Made by a program: the position numbers and the translations under genes. Below are positions 31,935 to 39,676 of a stretch of DNA of 64,000 nucleotides, piece by piece (the first letter of the stretch is position 1; each line of letters begins with the position of its first letter). The stretch spans positions 744,001-808,000 of the forward strand of contig NZ_KZ686269.1 in the NCBI RefSeq assembly GCF_003029735.1. Direction: 5' to 3'. The stretch comes from Pedobacter yulinensis. Lineage in GTDB: Bacteria; Bacteroidota; Bacteroidia; Sphingobacteriales; Sphingobacteriaceae. The notes under the pieces are model-generated. The model saw only the letters and a list, made by a program, of their open reading frames with translations. It was not told the origin of the DNA and did not search any database.

Positions 31935-32030
31935 GTGTGGTAAAATTTGGCCATGCGGCAGCCCATGCCGCCCTGGCGGTTTAATTTTGATCATTTAAGA
32001 ATCGGCTTGTGCTCCGTTCTCCGGAAAACT

Positions 32031-32048
32031 AGCTTACACGTTTAAGCT
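32031..32048. promoter_or_regulatory. LacI-type operator O2 in the operon leader
   Basis: AGCTTACACGTTTAAGCT is an 18-bp near-perfect palindrome with central CG, matching the promoter site O1 in AGCTTA.ACGTTTAA. It lies about 100 bp from O1, on the transcribed leader side, a spacing that would allow looping. Confidence 0.6.
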
Positions 32049-32122
32049 ACATGTTCGAAAAAAACGCCAGTTAGATGTGGCGAAGCATGGCTCGATTTGG
32101 TTTATAATTTGGTTCGTTTACT

Positions 32123-32154
32123 CAAACTTAAGCTTAAACGTTTAAACAACCAAA
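32123..32154 (-). promoter_or_regulatory. Promoter of the utilisation operon with LacI-type operator O1 in the spacer
   Basis: On the minus strand TTTG (32154-32151) and TAAGTTTG (32130-32123) are separated by exactly 20 bases, the Bacteroidota sigma-A promoter layout. The perfect palindrome TTAAACGTTTAA (32134-32145) lies within the spacer, so a bound LacI-family repressor would exclude RNA polymerase. Transcription would start near 32117, upstream of the GH172 gene. Confidence 0.75.
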
Positions 32155-33049
32155 TATTTTTTTTGATTTTCGGATTAATTTTTTTGTTACGTTTTGCGGT
32201 TTCTGTGAGGATGCCGTTTGGAGGTTCACTAAAACGATTATGCATGGCAGCGGCTGGATGTGTCTGGTGGCGCTTACTTGGCGTATGGCCAGCGTGCCTT
32301 TTAAATGTTGTTCAGCCGGAGCGCTCCTTATTGTCTTTGCACCCATCCCGGTTCCCGTGGCCCACCCAACCCTTACTGTCATTCTGAGAATGCCAGCGTA
32401 GCGCGGAGGAATCTCTCCAGTACGGGGCGCGGGGCTTGTTGTGTTGTGATACAAAACATGGATTACAGCTGAATAACAGCAGCGGGAGATTCCTCACCGC
32501 GCGGTTTGCCCGCCAGACAATCAAGCTGTGGTTCCGGAATGAGGAGTGGGGATACGAACAGATTCTTCGCTTTCGCCCTGAATGACATAATGGTGTGGAC
32601 GGCCGACGGGTATGCGCCCTGGTCTTTATTCCTTGTTCCCGGCTCTTGATTCCGCTTAGGGGCCCCGGTTTTTATTTTTGGTTCTGTATATGCTGGATCC
32701 ATGCTTCGACAAGCTCAACATGACATTGACAAGCTCAGCATGACATTGACAAACTCAGCATATAAGCGCATTGCAGGTCGCCGCCGCGGTCTTTATTCCT
32801 GGCTCCTGGTTCACCTAAAAAAGCAATTGGAGCCGCTCCTAACCGCGGCGGCTACTTCTTTTCCCCGCCGAAAAGAAGCAAAAGGCGGGCGGCTGTTCTG
32901 TGGCGAGACAATACAAGGCCACTTCGCAACGATCAAAGGCAGCTGGTATACCGCCGTAAGGGCTCTATTGACAGGCACTGCTCCTCTGGCACCCAGTTGT
33001 GCAAAGCGGGCTTTATGCCCGGTTCCTGATGTCTGATTCGGCGGTGCTC
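32155..33049. other. Gene-free interval with short degenerate repeats
   Basis: No supportable gene. It holds dispersed motifs such as GGAATCTCTCC (32409) and its inverse-like GGAGATTCCTC (near 32484), phrases like TTCTTCGCTTTCGCCCTGAATGAC, and the 20-bp tandem repeat listed separately. The open frames seen here have no family signature. Confidence 0.5.
32708..32767. repeat. Three 20-bp tandem units
   Basis: Unit GACAAGCTCARCATGACATT occurs at 32708 and 32728, and a decayed third copy starts at 32748. It resembles extragenic repeats common between genes in Sphingobacteriaceae genomes. Confidence 0.65.
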
Positions 33050-34060
33050 TTAATGCTTCTCCCGGACAATCAGCGCAGAATCTACAAACACCTGGTCCAA
33101 TTGTGGTTGTTTGCCGCTGATCTGTTCGGCCAGGATGCGGACCGCTTCTTTGCCCATTTCGAGCAAGGGCTGGTTCACAAATGTCAGCGGTGCATAAAAC
33201 AGGTCGAATGCCTCGCTTTCGTCGAAACAGACCACAGATATGGTTTCAGGAATTCGGTAATTGTTGCGGTTCAGGTACCGCAGGCCGCCCATCGATAAAG
33301 CGTTGCTTCCAAAGAAAAAAGCGTCGATATCGGGATGGCCGCGCATCAGTTGGCCCATTACCTCGCCTACCTCCCGCTGGATAAAGTTGTAGCTGATCTC
33401 TTTAACCAGGTTCAGGTCAGAATCAAGGCCGCTGTCTTTGAGCGCATCAAGGTAACCCCGCTCCCGCTCTTTCATGTGCACCAGCTCGCTTTTATAAGCG
33501 ATCATGGCGATCTTTTTGCGGTGCTGCCCGGCCAGGTGCCGTACAGCCTGGTACGATGCCTGGTAATTGTTCGTCACAACAAAGTTGGTCTGTATATCTG
33601 GAAAATACCGGTCAATGAGGACAAAAGGAATGCGCTGGTCCTGTAAACTGCGAATTTGTTCTTCCGAACCTTCGGTCGGCGCAATGATAAAGCCATCTAC
33701 CTGCCTTTCCAGCAGGATGTTAATCAGGTTCTGCGACTTGTCTGCAGCCTCATCAGAGCTGCCGAAGATCACGGTATAATTGTATTTTTTGGCCTCGTCC
33801 TCGATGGTGCGGGCAATGTTGGCAAAAAACGGGTTGGAAATGTCTGCCACGATCAGACCGATGGTTTGCGACCGGCCGGTTTTCAGGCTTTTGGCGATCT
33901 GGTTGGGCTGATACCCCAGTTCCCTGGCCTTCACGCGAATCACTTCGGCAATCTTCTGACCCACCCGGGCTTCTTTTTCCTTGTTATTCAGCACGTAAGA
34001 AACCAGAGCTGTCGAAACACCGACTGCCTGGGCAATATCTTTGATAGACACTCTTTTCAT
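33050..34060 (-). CDS. LacI-family transcriptional regulator
   Basis: 336 residues. The N-terminal HTH VSIKDIAQAVGVSTALVSYVLN (first 22 or so residues) and hinge YQPNQIAKSLKTGRSQTIG precede a periplasmic-binding-protein-like sugar sensor (GLIVADISNPFF to the C-terminus, with VVCFDESEAFDLFYAPLT). It is encoded on the same strand as, and between, the glycan operon and the fucose-type operon. A TTAATCGATTAA palindrome lies 16 bases upstream of its own start, and the same consensus occurs in the glycan operon promoter. It is therefore the likely repressor of that operon and of itself; the effector is unknown. Confidence 0.93.
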   Translation of the reverse strand: MKRVSIKDIAQAVGVSTALVSYVLNNKEKEARVGQKIAEVIRVKARELGYQPNQIAKSLKTGRSQTIGLIVADISNPFFANIARTIEDEAKKYNYTVIFGSSDEAADKSQNLINILLERQVDGFIIAPTEGSEEQIRSLQDQRIPFVLIDRYFPDIQTNFVVTNNYQASYQAVRHLAGQHRKKIAMIAYKSELVHMKERERGYLDALKDSGLDSDLNLVKEISYNFIQREVGEVMGQLMRGHPDIDAFFFGSNALSMGGLRYLNRNNYRIPETISVVCFDESEAFDLFYAPLTFVNQPLLEMGKEAVRILAEQISGKQPQLDQVFVDSALIVREKH

Positions 34061-34076
34061 GCGGATAAAGATAGGC

Positions 34077-34088
34077 TTAATCGATTAA
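34077..34088. promoter_or_regulatory. LacI-type operator O3 upstream of the lacI-family gene
   Basis: TTAATCGATTAA is a perfect 12-bp palindrome, preceded by GGC. Extended, it shares GCTTAAWCGWTTAA with the operators at 32131 and (less exactly) 32031, suggesting autoregulation. Confidence 0.6.
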
Positions 34089-34132
34089 ATTGCAACAGAA
34101 GTTCGGTACATGAAATTTTATTGCCTGACAGG

Positions 34133-34915
34133 CTAGCGGATGGCCCTGTCCAGGTGTACATAACCACCGTCAACATGCAGCAGCTGGCCTGTGGTATGGC
34201 TGGAACGTTCAGAGAGCAGGAAGACAGCGGCATTGGCAATCTCCTCGCTGCTGGTCATGCGTTGCCCAAGCGGAATGCGCCTGGTAATTTCCTCAAGTTT
34301 CTCTGCACCGTCTGCAAAAGAATGGACCCAGGTTTCGTACTGAGGCGTCCAGCACTCGCTTACCACAATCGCGTTCACACGAATGCCATACGGCAACAGT
34401 TCGACCGCCCATTCCCTGGTCAGCGCGTTCCGGCCGCCGTTGGCCGCTGCATAACCCGAGGTGCCCCCCTGCCCTGTCTCAGCCGTTTTGCTGCTGATGT
34501 TCAGGATGCTGCCCTTGCTCAGCTTCAGCGCGGGCAGTGCATGCTGCGCCAGCAGGTAATAATGAATCAGGCTTTTGTGTAACGAGGCCATGAAGGCTTC
34601 ATAACTTCCGTCTTCAAGCCCCACACCATCGTTCTGGCCGGCGTTGTTGACAAGTCCGTCAATGCGCCCGAAACGTCTGAGCGTTTCGGCGATGACCCCC
34701 GCGCAGCGCGCCGGCTCGTTCAGTTCGGCCGTCACAAAGGCTGCGCGTTGCCCCTGTTCAGTCAAGTGGCTTGTCAAGGCCGCATTGTCAGCTTCGTTCC
34801 GGCCCACGATAATGGGCAGGGCCCCCTCTGCCGCAAGCAAACTCACAATCGAGGCGCCGATGCCCTTGGCACCGCCGGTAACGATAAATACTTTGTCTTT
34901 TAAATTCAGGTCCAT
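34133..34915 (-). CDS. SDR-family sugar 1-dehydrogenase (L-fucose dehydrogenase-like)
   Basis: 260-residue Rossmann-fold oxidoreductase expected to oxidise L-fucose (or a related sugar) to its lactone. TGGAKGIG (residues 13-20) binds NAD(P). LVNNAG (88-93) and the serine region NISSK (139-143) follow, then Tyr155 in SGYAAANGG. The position of the usual catalytic lysine is Asn159, and the codon is clearly AAC. The C-terminus GGYVHLDRAI resembles fucose dehydrogenases of the Campylobacter/Xanthomonas type as I remember them. Its ATG overlaps the stop of the lactonase gene (TGATG). It is the last gene of its operon. Confidence 0.75.
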   Translation of the reverse strand: MDLNLKDKVFIVTGGAKGIGASIVSLLAAEGALPIIVGRNEADNAALTSHLTEQGQRAAFVTAELNEPARCAGVIAETLRRFGRIDGLVNNAGQNDGVGLEDGSYEAFMASLHKSLIHYYLLAQHALPALKLSKGSILNISSKTAETGQGGTSGYAAANGGRNALTREWAVELLPYGIRVNAIVVSECWTPQYETWVHSFADGAEKLEEITRRIPLGQRMTSSEEIANAAVFLLSERSSHTTGQLLHVDGGYVHLDRAIR

Positions 34916-35730
34916 CAGGATAATGTATAAAACCTGGCAGCATTGCCGCCAAAAAAAGCCGTTTTTTCAGCCTCAGAAAAACCATCCAGGTAAGCGCTGA
35001 GCAGGTTCAGCCAGGCCCGGTACCCGCCGGCCAATTGCACCAGTGGCCAGTCGCTGCCAAAAAGCAGCCTTTCTATGCCAAATGCGCTGAAAACGACATC
35101 AAGATACGGATAGATCTCTTTAGCCGACCAGTTTTGCCAGTTGGCTTCCGTCAGCAAGCCCGAAACTTTGCAGGACACGTTGGGGTGCCTGGCAATGCGC
35201 TGTATATCCGCGGTCCAGTCGTCGATCCGGCCTGAAGCAATGGCTGGCTTTGCGCAATGGTCCAGCACAAAGGGCTGTGGCGGACAGGCTTCCAGGAACG
35301 CTGCCACTTCGGTCAGCTGCTGCGAGAATACCAGGATGTCGTACCTAAAACCGGCCCGGCCAAGGGCATGTATGCCGCGTATAAAGTCTGGCTGTGCCAG
35401 AAACCCCTCGGGTTCTGCCTGGACAATATGCCTGAAGCCTTTTAGCAACGCCAAGGTTTTGTACTGCGCGAGCGTATCTTCCACATTGGGCGCCCGCAGG
35501 TCCGTCCAGCCTACGACTCCCTGGATCGTCGGATTGTCGCTGGCCAGCTGCAACAAAAAACCGGTCTCCAGATCAGTTTGGCTGGCCTGAACGGCCACAC
35601 AACCAGCGCCGGGATTAACCTGCTCAAACTGAGCGGGCAGAAAATCCTGCCTGATAGCCTGCATGTCTGGCGTAATCCAGGCATCCCGCCTGGGATCGTA
35701 ATTCCAGAAATGCACATGGCTGTCTATCAT
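34915..35730 (-). CDS. Amidohydrolase-family sugar lactonase (L-fuconolactonase-like)
   Basis: 271 residues from ATG 35730. The metal-binding MIDSHVHFWNY (HxH) start, VLDHCAKP with the next histidine (near residue 190), and LLFGSDWPLV with the active-site Asp (near residue 235) define the COG3618 lactonase group. The expected role is opening L-fucono-1,5-lactone to L-fuconate. ATG 35730 overlaps the mutarotase stop as ATGA; the longer frame from 35811 would run inside the mutarotase gene. Confidence 0.85.
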   Translation of the reverse strand: MIDSHVHFWNYDPRRDAWITPDMQAIRQDFLPAQFEQVNPGAGCVAVQASQTDLETGFLLQLASDNPTIQGVVGWTDLRAPNVEDTLAQYKTLALLKGFRHIVQAEPEGFLAQPDFIRGIHALGRAGFRYDILVFSQQLTEVAAFLEACPPQPFVLDHCAKPAIASGRIDDWTADIQRIARHPNVSCKVSGLLTEANWQNWSAKEIYPYLDVVFSAFGIERLLFGSDWPLVQLAGGYRAWLNLLSAYLDGFSEAEKTAFFGGNAARFYTLS

Positions 35731-36062
35731 ACAGAAAAGCTGAATATCCGAACCATTAACCGCCACTTTTCGCCCGGTTTGCTGCCAGGCAGCTGCTGCT
35801 GATAGGTCCACATCAGCGTTTCCCAGTCCTGCACTTTCGCATTGGCTGCATCAGCTTCCGTCTTGGCGTCGAACGAAAAGCCGGCAGCGGTTTCCATTAT
35901 CATAAACAGGCGGTTGCCGGTGCGGTAAATCTCCATGGCAAGAATACCCGAGTTTCGTATGCTGTCAAGTACTTCTGGCCAAACCGCCGCATGGTGTGCA
36001 TCGTAGGCGGCGATCAGCGCGGGGTCATCGACCAGGTCGAGAGAAAGGCAGTAGCGGTTCAT
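35727..36062 (-). CDS. L-rhamnose/L-fucose mutarotase family protein
   Basis: 111 residues, the size of RhaM/DUF718 ferredoxin-fold mutarotases. The motifs LDLVDDPALIAAYDAHHAAVWPE written in part as AYDAHHAAVWPE, ILAMEIYRTGNRLFMIMET and a Trp-rich end (DWETLMWTYQQQLPG) match the family. It interconverts sugar anomers before dehydrogenation. It lies 5 bases after the FAH-type gene and its stop overlaps the lactonase start. Confidence 0.88.
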   Translation of the reverse strand: MNRYCLSLDLVDDPALIAAYDAHHAAVWPEVLDSIRNSGILAMEIYRTGNRLFMIMETAAGFSFDAKTEADAANAKVQDWETLMWTYQQQLPGSKPGEKWRLMVRIFSFSV

Positions 36063-36067
36063 GCGTT

Positions 36068-36919
36068 TTATGATTCGTAAGCACGGGCTACCTGCCGGCT
36101 GCTTCCCAGTCCGTCAATTCCCAGTTCCACCACATCGCCCGGTTTGAGGTACCAGGGTTCGGGTTTCTGGCCCAGCCCCACGCCCGCTGGTGTGCCGGTG
36201 GTAATGACATCGCCCGGTAGCAGGGTCATAAACTGGCTGATGTATGATACGAGGTAAGGAATGTTGAAGATCAGGTTGGCCGTGCTGCCATCCTGCAGCA
36301 TTTTTCCGTTAACCGTTAGCCAGAGTCGCAGGTTGTGTACATCCTGCAGTTCATCAGGGGTGGCAATAAACGGGCCGATGGGCGCGAAGGTGTCGCAGCT
36401 TTTGCCTTTAACCCACTGTCCGTTTCTTTCCAGCTGAAATTCCCGTTCGCTGTAATCGTTATGGAGCGTATACCCTGCCACATGTTTAAGCGCATCTGCT
36501 TCAGTCACGTAGCTGGCTTTTTTGCCAATCACCAGGGCCAGTTCGACCTCCCAGTCGGTTTTCTGGCTGTTGCGGGGAATGACCAGGTCATCGTTCGGAC
36601 CGGCGATCGCCGTGGTCGATTTGAAGAAAAGAATCGGTTCTGCCGGAATAGGTGCATTTGTCTCAGCTGCATGGTCTTTGTAGTTCAGGCCCACACAGAT
36701 GATTTTTGACGGCCTGGCCAGCGGTGCGCCGAGTCGCGTACCTGCCGGTATCTCGCTCAATTGTTCTGTGCCTATTGTATGGCGCAGGCCGGCCAGGCCG
36801 TCGCCGCCGAAAAAGGCTTCGTCATAGTCGTTTACCCAGGCCGACACATCGAACATTTTGTCGTTGATGATAACGCCAGGTCTTTCCTGGCCCGGATTTC
36901 CGTATCTGATCAGTTTCAT
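36068..36919 (-). CDS. Fumarylacetoacetate hydrolase-family enzyme (2,4-diketo-3-deoxy-fuconate hydrolase-like)
   Basis: 283 residues. The FAH core shows ICVGLNYKDHAAE, metal ligands in DWEVELALVIGK, HNDYSEREFQ and VKGKSCDTFAPIGP, and the terminal TGTPAGVGLGQ. In oxidative L-fucose and L-rhamnose pathways this family splits the 2,4-diketo-3-deoxy acid into pyruvate and lactate. The neighbours (SDR, mutarotase, lactonase, dehydratase) supply the other steps, so that role is likely. Other FAH activities cannot be excluded. Confidence 0.83.
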   Translation of the reverse strand: MKLIRYGNPGQERPGVIINDKMFDVSAWVNDYDEAFFGGDGLAGLRHTIGTEQLSEIPAGTRLGAPLARPSKIICVGLNYKDHAAETNAPIPAEPILFFKSTTAIAGPNDDLVIPRNSQKTDWEVELALVIGKKASYVTEADALKHVAGYTLHNDYSEREFQLERNGQWVKGKSCDTFAPIGPFIATPDELQDVHNLRLWLTVNGKMLQDGSTANLIFNIPYLVSYISQFMTLLPGDVITTGTPAGVGLGQKPEPWYLKPGDVVELGIDGLGSSRQVARAYES

Positions 36920-36938
36920 GCTGTATTTTTATCCTAAT

Positions 36939-37703
36939 TTAATTATTCAAAGTGGTAAAGCCGCCGTCTATCGGATAGTCCACACCAGTAATGAAGCCGG
37001 CTTCGTCGCTGCAAAGGTAAACCGCCAGCGCAGCGACCTCTTCGGGCCTGGCCATGCGGCCTATGGGCTGTGTTTTGCTCAGCTTTTCGAACATCTCTGC
37101 CACCTGATCCGGATAGTTCTGCTGCAGGAATCCGTCTACGAAAGGGGTGTGTACCCGTGCCGGCGATATGGAATTGCAGCGGATGTTTTCATGGATGTAG
37201 TCTTTGGCTACGCTCATGGTCATGGCTTTGACCGCTCCTTTTGCCGCACTGTACGCAAAGCGGTCGGGAAGACCAACCAGCGCGGCGATTGATGCCATGT
37301 TCAGGATTACGCCCCCTCCTGCCTGCCGCAGTTGCGGAATGCCGGCAAAAAGGCAGTTGTACACGCCCTTGACGTTCACTTGCATGACGCGGTCGAAATC
37401 AGCCTCGGTTGTGGTGTCGGCCTTGCCGATGTGTGCGATACCGGCATTGTTGACGAGGATATTGATCGGGCCGATCTGCGAAAAGGCCTGTCCTACTGCC
37501 GCCTGATCGGCCACATTGCAGGCATGGCTGTACGCCTGGTTGCCTGCCTGTGTAATCTGGCTGAGTGTTGCGGTGGCCTTGTCGGTACTGAGCTCGATGA
37601 TGTGTACCTCGGCGCCTTGTGCGGCCAGCGCAACGGCAATGGCCTGGCCAATGCCGCTTCCGCCGCCGGTTACCACTGCCTTTTTATGATTTAAAGAGAA
37701 CAT
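36939..37703 (-). CDS. SDR-family 2-keto-3-deoxy-sugar-acid dehydrogenase (fuconate pathway)
   Basis: 254 residues with a complete SDR active site: TGGGSGIG (residues 12-19), VNNAG, NMASIAALVG and Tyr-x3-Lys in FAYSAAKGAVKAM. The C-terminus YPIDGGFTTLNN resembles 2-keto-3-deoxy-L-fuconate dehydrogenases. It would oxidise the dehydratase product to the 2,4-diketo acid that the adjacent FAH enzyme cleaves. It is 19 bases upstream of that gene and 11 after the dehydratase. Confidence 0.82.
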   Translation of the reverse strand: MFSLNHKKAVVTGGGSGIGQAIAVALAAQGAEVHIIELSTDKATATLSQITQAGNQAYSHACNVADQAAVGQAFSQIGPINILVNNAGIAHIGKADTTTEADFDRVMQVNVKGVYNCLFAGIPQLRQAGGGVILNMASIAALVGLPDRFAYSAAKGAVKAMTMSVAKDYIHENIRCNSISPARVHTPFVDGFLQQNYPDQVAEMFEKLSKTQPIGRMARPEEVAALAVYLCSDEAGFITGVDYPIDGGFTTLNN

Positions 37704-37714
37704 AGTCTTTCTTT

Positions 37715-39355
37715 TTACAAGCTAACGCCCCGTTTCCAGGGAATAAAATCGTCCTGGTTCAACTGCACCGCCTTCGGCAGGCTACGCCCGCTGGCCACCT
37801 CAATGCAATACTCCAGGATATCTGCACCCATTTCTGCAAGGCTTTTTTCGCCGCGTATGACCGGGCCGGTGTCGATATCAATGATGTCGCTCATGCGGCT
37901 GGCCAGGGCTGAGTTTGTGGCTATTTTGATTGTTGGACAAACAGGATTGCCTGTCGGAGTGCCCAGTCCGGTGGTAAACAGGATCAGCGTTGCACCTGCC
38001 GCCGCCTTGCCCGTTGTGGCTTCTACATCGTTCCCGGGTGTGCACACCAGGTTTAACCCTGGCCGGATAGCCGGTTCTGTGTAATCGAGTACATCGGCTA
38101 CCGGTGCAGAACCGCCTTTTTTGGCCGCCCCGGCAGATTTCATGGCATCGGTAATCAGTCCGTCCCGGATGTTCCCCGGCGAAGGGTTCATGAAAAACCC
38201 GGAACCCACTCGGTGTGCCATTTCATCATATTCCGTCATCAGCCGGATGAATTTCTCGGCAACCCGCCGTTCGGGCGTGCGGTCAATCAGCTCCTGTTCC
38301 ACGCCGCACAGTTCCGGAAATTCGGCGAGCAGCACCTGTGCCCCGAGCCCAACAAGCAGGTCGGCGCAATGCCCAACGGCCGGATTGGCCGAAATGCCGC
38401 TGAAACCATCGCTTCCGCCGCATTTTACGCCGACCGACAGTTTGCTTAGCGGTGCAGGCTGCCGCCCGGTGCGGTTGGCTGCGATGAGCCCTTCGAAAGT
38501 CTGCCTGATGGCATCGGCGATCAGCTGTGCTTCACTTTGCGTACGCTGCTGCTCAAAAATGAGAAGCGGTTTGCCGAATGCGGGGTTTCGTGCCGCCAGA
38601 TCGCGCTGGAAGTCGGCCACCTGCAGGTGCTGGCAGCCCAGGCTAAGCAGGGTTACCCCGGCCACGTTCGGGTGGTCTGCATAAGCCGCAAGCAGTTTGC
38701 TGAGTGTGTCGGCATCCTGCCGGGTTCCGCCGCAACCACCGCTGTGGTTCAGAAATTTAATGCCGTCTATGTTTTGAAACAGCCGGTTTGCCGGTTCTGC
38801 GGCGGCGAACTGTACACTGGCATCGGGCAGTGCGCGGCCTTCCCGGTAGGCTTGGGCCAGGGACTGTGTATATCTTTTATACTGCTCGTTAACCGAATAA
38901 CCCAGTTCATTGTGCAGGGCCTCTTTGATCACGTCAAGGTTGCGGTTTTCGCAAAAAACGGTTGGAATGAAGAGCCAGTAATTGGCTGTGCCTACGCGCC
39001 CGTCGGCGCGGTGATAACCGTCAAATGTGCGCTGCTGCCAGGCCGTTGTATCCGGCGCCTGCCAGTTGTACACAGCATCGCGGTAAGCGTAGGGTTCAGC
39101 TGCATGTTTGGTATTTTCGGTACGCATGCGGCTTCCCCGGGTAACCGGCACCTGGGTGCGGCCCACGAGTACCCCATACATAGTGACCGCCGCACCTGCG
39201 TCCAGATCCTGCATAAAGAACTTATGCTTGGCCGGGATTTCCTCGGTCAGGTAGAACGTTTCGCCTTTGAAAGTCAGGCTGCTTCCTGCGGGTAAATCGG
39301 CCAGTGCCACCAGCACATTGTCTTTTTCGTGAATTTGTAGTATGCGTTGGTTCAT
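37715..39355 (-). CDS. UxaA-family altronate dehydratase-like enzyme (putative L-fuconate dehydratase)
   Basis: 546 residues from ATG 39355. A SAF domain (residues 1-95, RILQIHEKDNVLVAL) precedes the UxaA catalytic part with GTANYWLFIPTV, HSGGCGGTRQDAD, SLGCQHLQ, VGVKCGGSDGFSG and the C-terminal GNPVCPTIKIATN; the conserved Cys residues are metal/cluster ligands. Most fuconate dehydratases are enolase-superfamily proteins. A UxaA-type enzyme with the same companions occurs in the Campylobacter fucose locus, so L-fuconate is a likely substrate; altronate or galactonate remain possible. It is the first gene of a six-gene operon. Confidence 0.8.
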   Translation of the reverse strand: MNQRILQIHEKDNVLVALADLPAGSSLTFKGETFYLTEEIPAKHKFFMQDLDAGAAVTMYGVLVGRTQVPVTRGSRMRTENTKHAAEPYAYRDAVYNWQAPDTTAWQQRTFDGYHRADGRVGTANYWLFIPTVFCENRNLDVIKEALHNELGYSVNEQYKRYTQSLAQAYREGRALPDASVQFAAAEPANRLFQNIDGIKFLNHSGGCGGTRQDADTLSKLLAAYADHPNVAGVTLLSLGCQHLQVADFQRDLAARNPAFGKPLLIFEQQRTQSEAQLIADAIRQTFEGLIAANRTGRQPAPLSKLSVGVKCGGSDGFSGISANPAVGHCADLLVGLGAQVLLAEFPELCGVEQELIDRTPERRVAEKFIRLMTEYDEMAHRVGSGFFMNPSPGNIRDGLITDAMKSAGAAKKGGSAPVADVLDYTEPAIRPGLNLVCTPGNDVEATTGKAAAGATLILFTTGLGTPTGNPVCPTIKIATNSALASRMSDIIDIDTGPVIRGEKSLAEMGADILEYCIEVASGRSLPKAVQLNQDDFIPWKRGVSL

Positions 39356-39676
39356 GCTCAAGCGATAATTTCCGGCCCGGGCCGGTGGTGTTTTGTAAAA
39401 TTGGCCGCGCCTTGACTGTCCGTATGAGCGCTTGCATGGCATGCAAGAGGTCTTTAGGCGCAGGTGCTCCCTGGCGGACCCTACGCGCGGCGGCGAAAGC
39501 GTGGTTAGCTTGTACGGTTGCCGTCTTACAAATAAAGGTCCGGTTTGCCAGAGTTGATTGTCTGGTTTTGGCTAATTATTGTATGATTTTGCCGTTATTT
39601 GATTTCGGTGACTTAATATTGTCCAATATCTTTAATTTTATTGTAAACGCAATTCCTCCAGTTTAAGCACAAAAGA
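39356..39676. promoter_or_regulatory. Divergent promoter region with 17-bp palindrome at 39431-39447
   Basis: This 321-base interval separates the dehydratase operon (-) from the AraC gene (+). CTTGCATG-G-CATGCAAG (39431-39447) is a perfect palindrome about 76 bp upstream of the dehydratase start and a candidate regulator site. TATCTTTA at 39627-39634 is a near -7 box towards the AraC gene, without a well-spaced -33. Confidence 0.45.

Noticed and set aside
32701..33036. 111-codon frame in the repeat-bearing interval.
   Set aside because: Starts in the 20-bp tandem repeats, no signature, no promoter.
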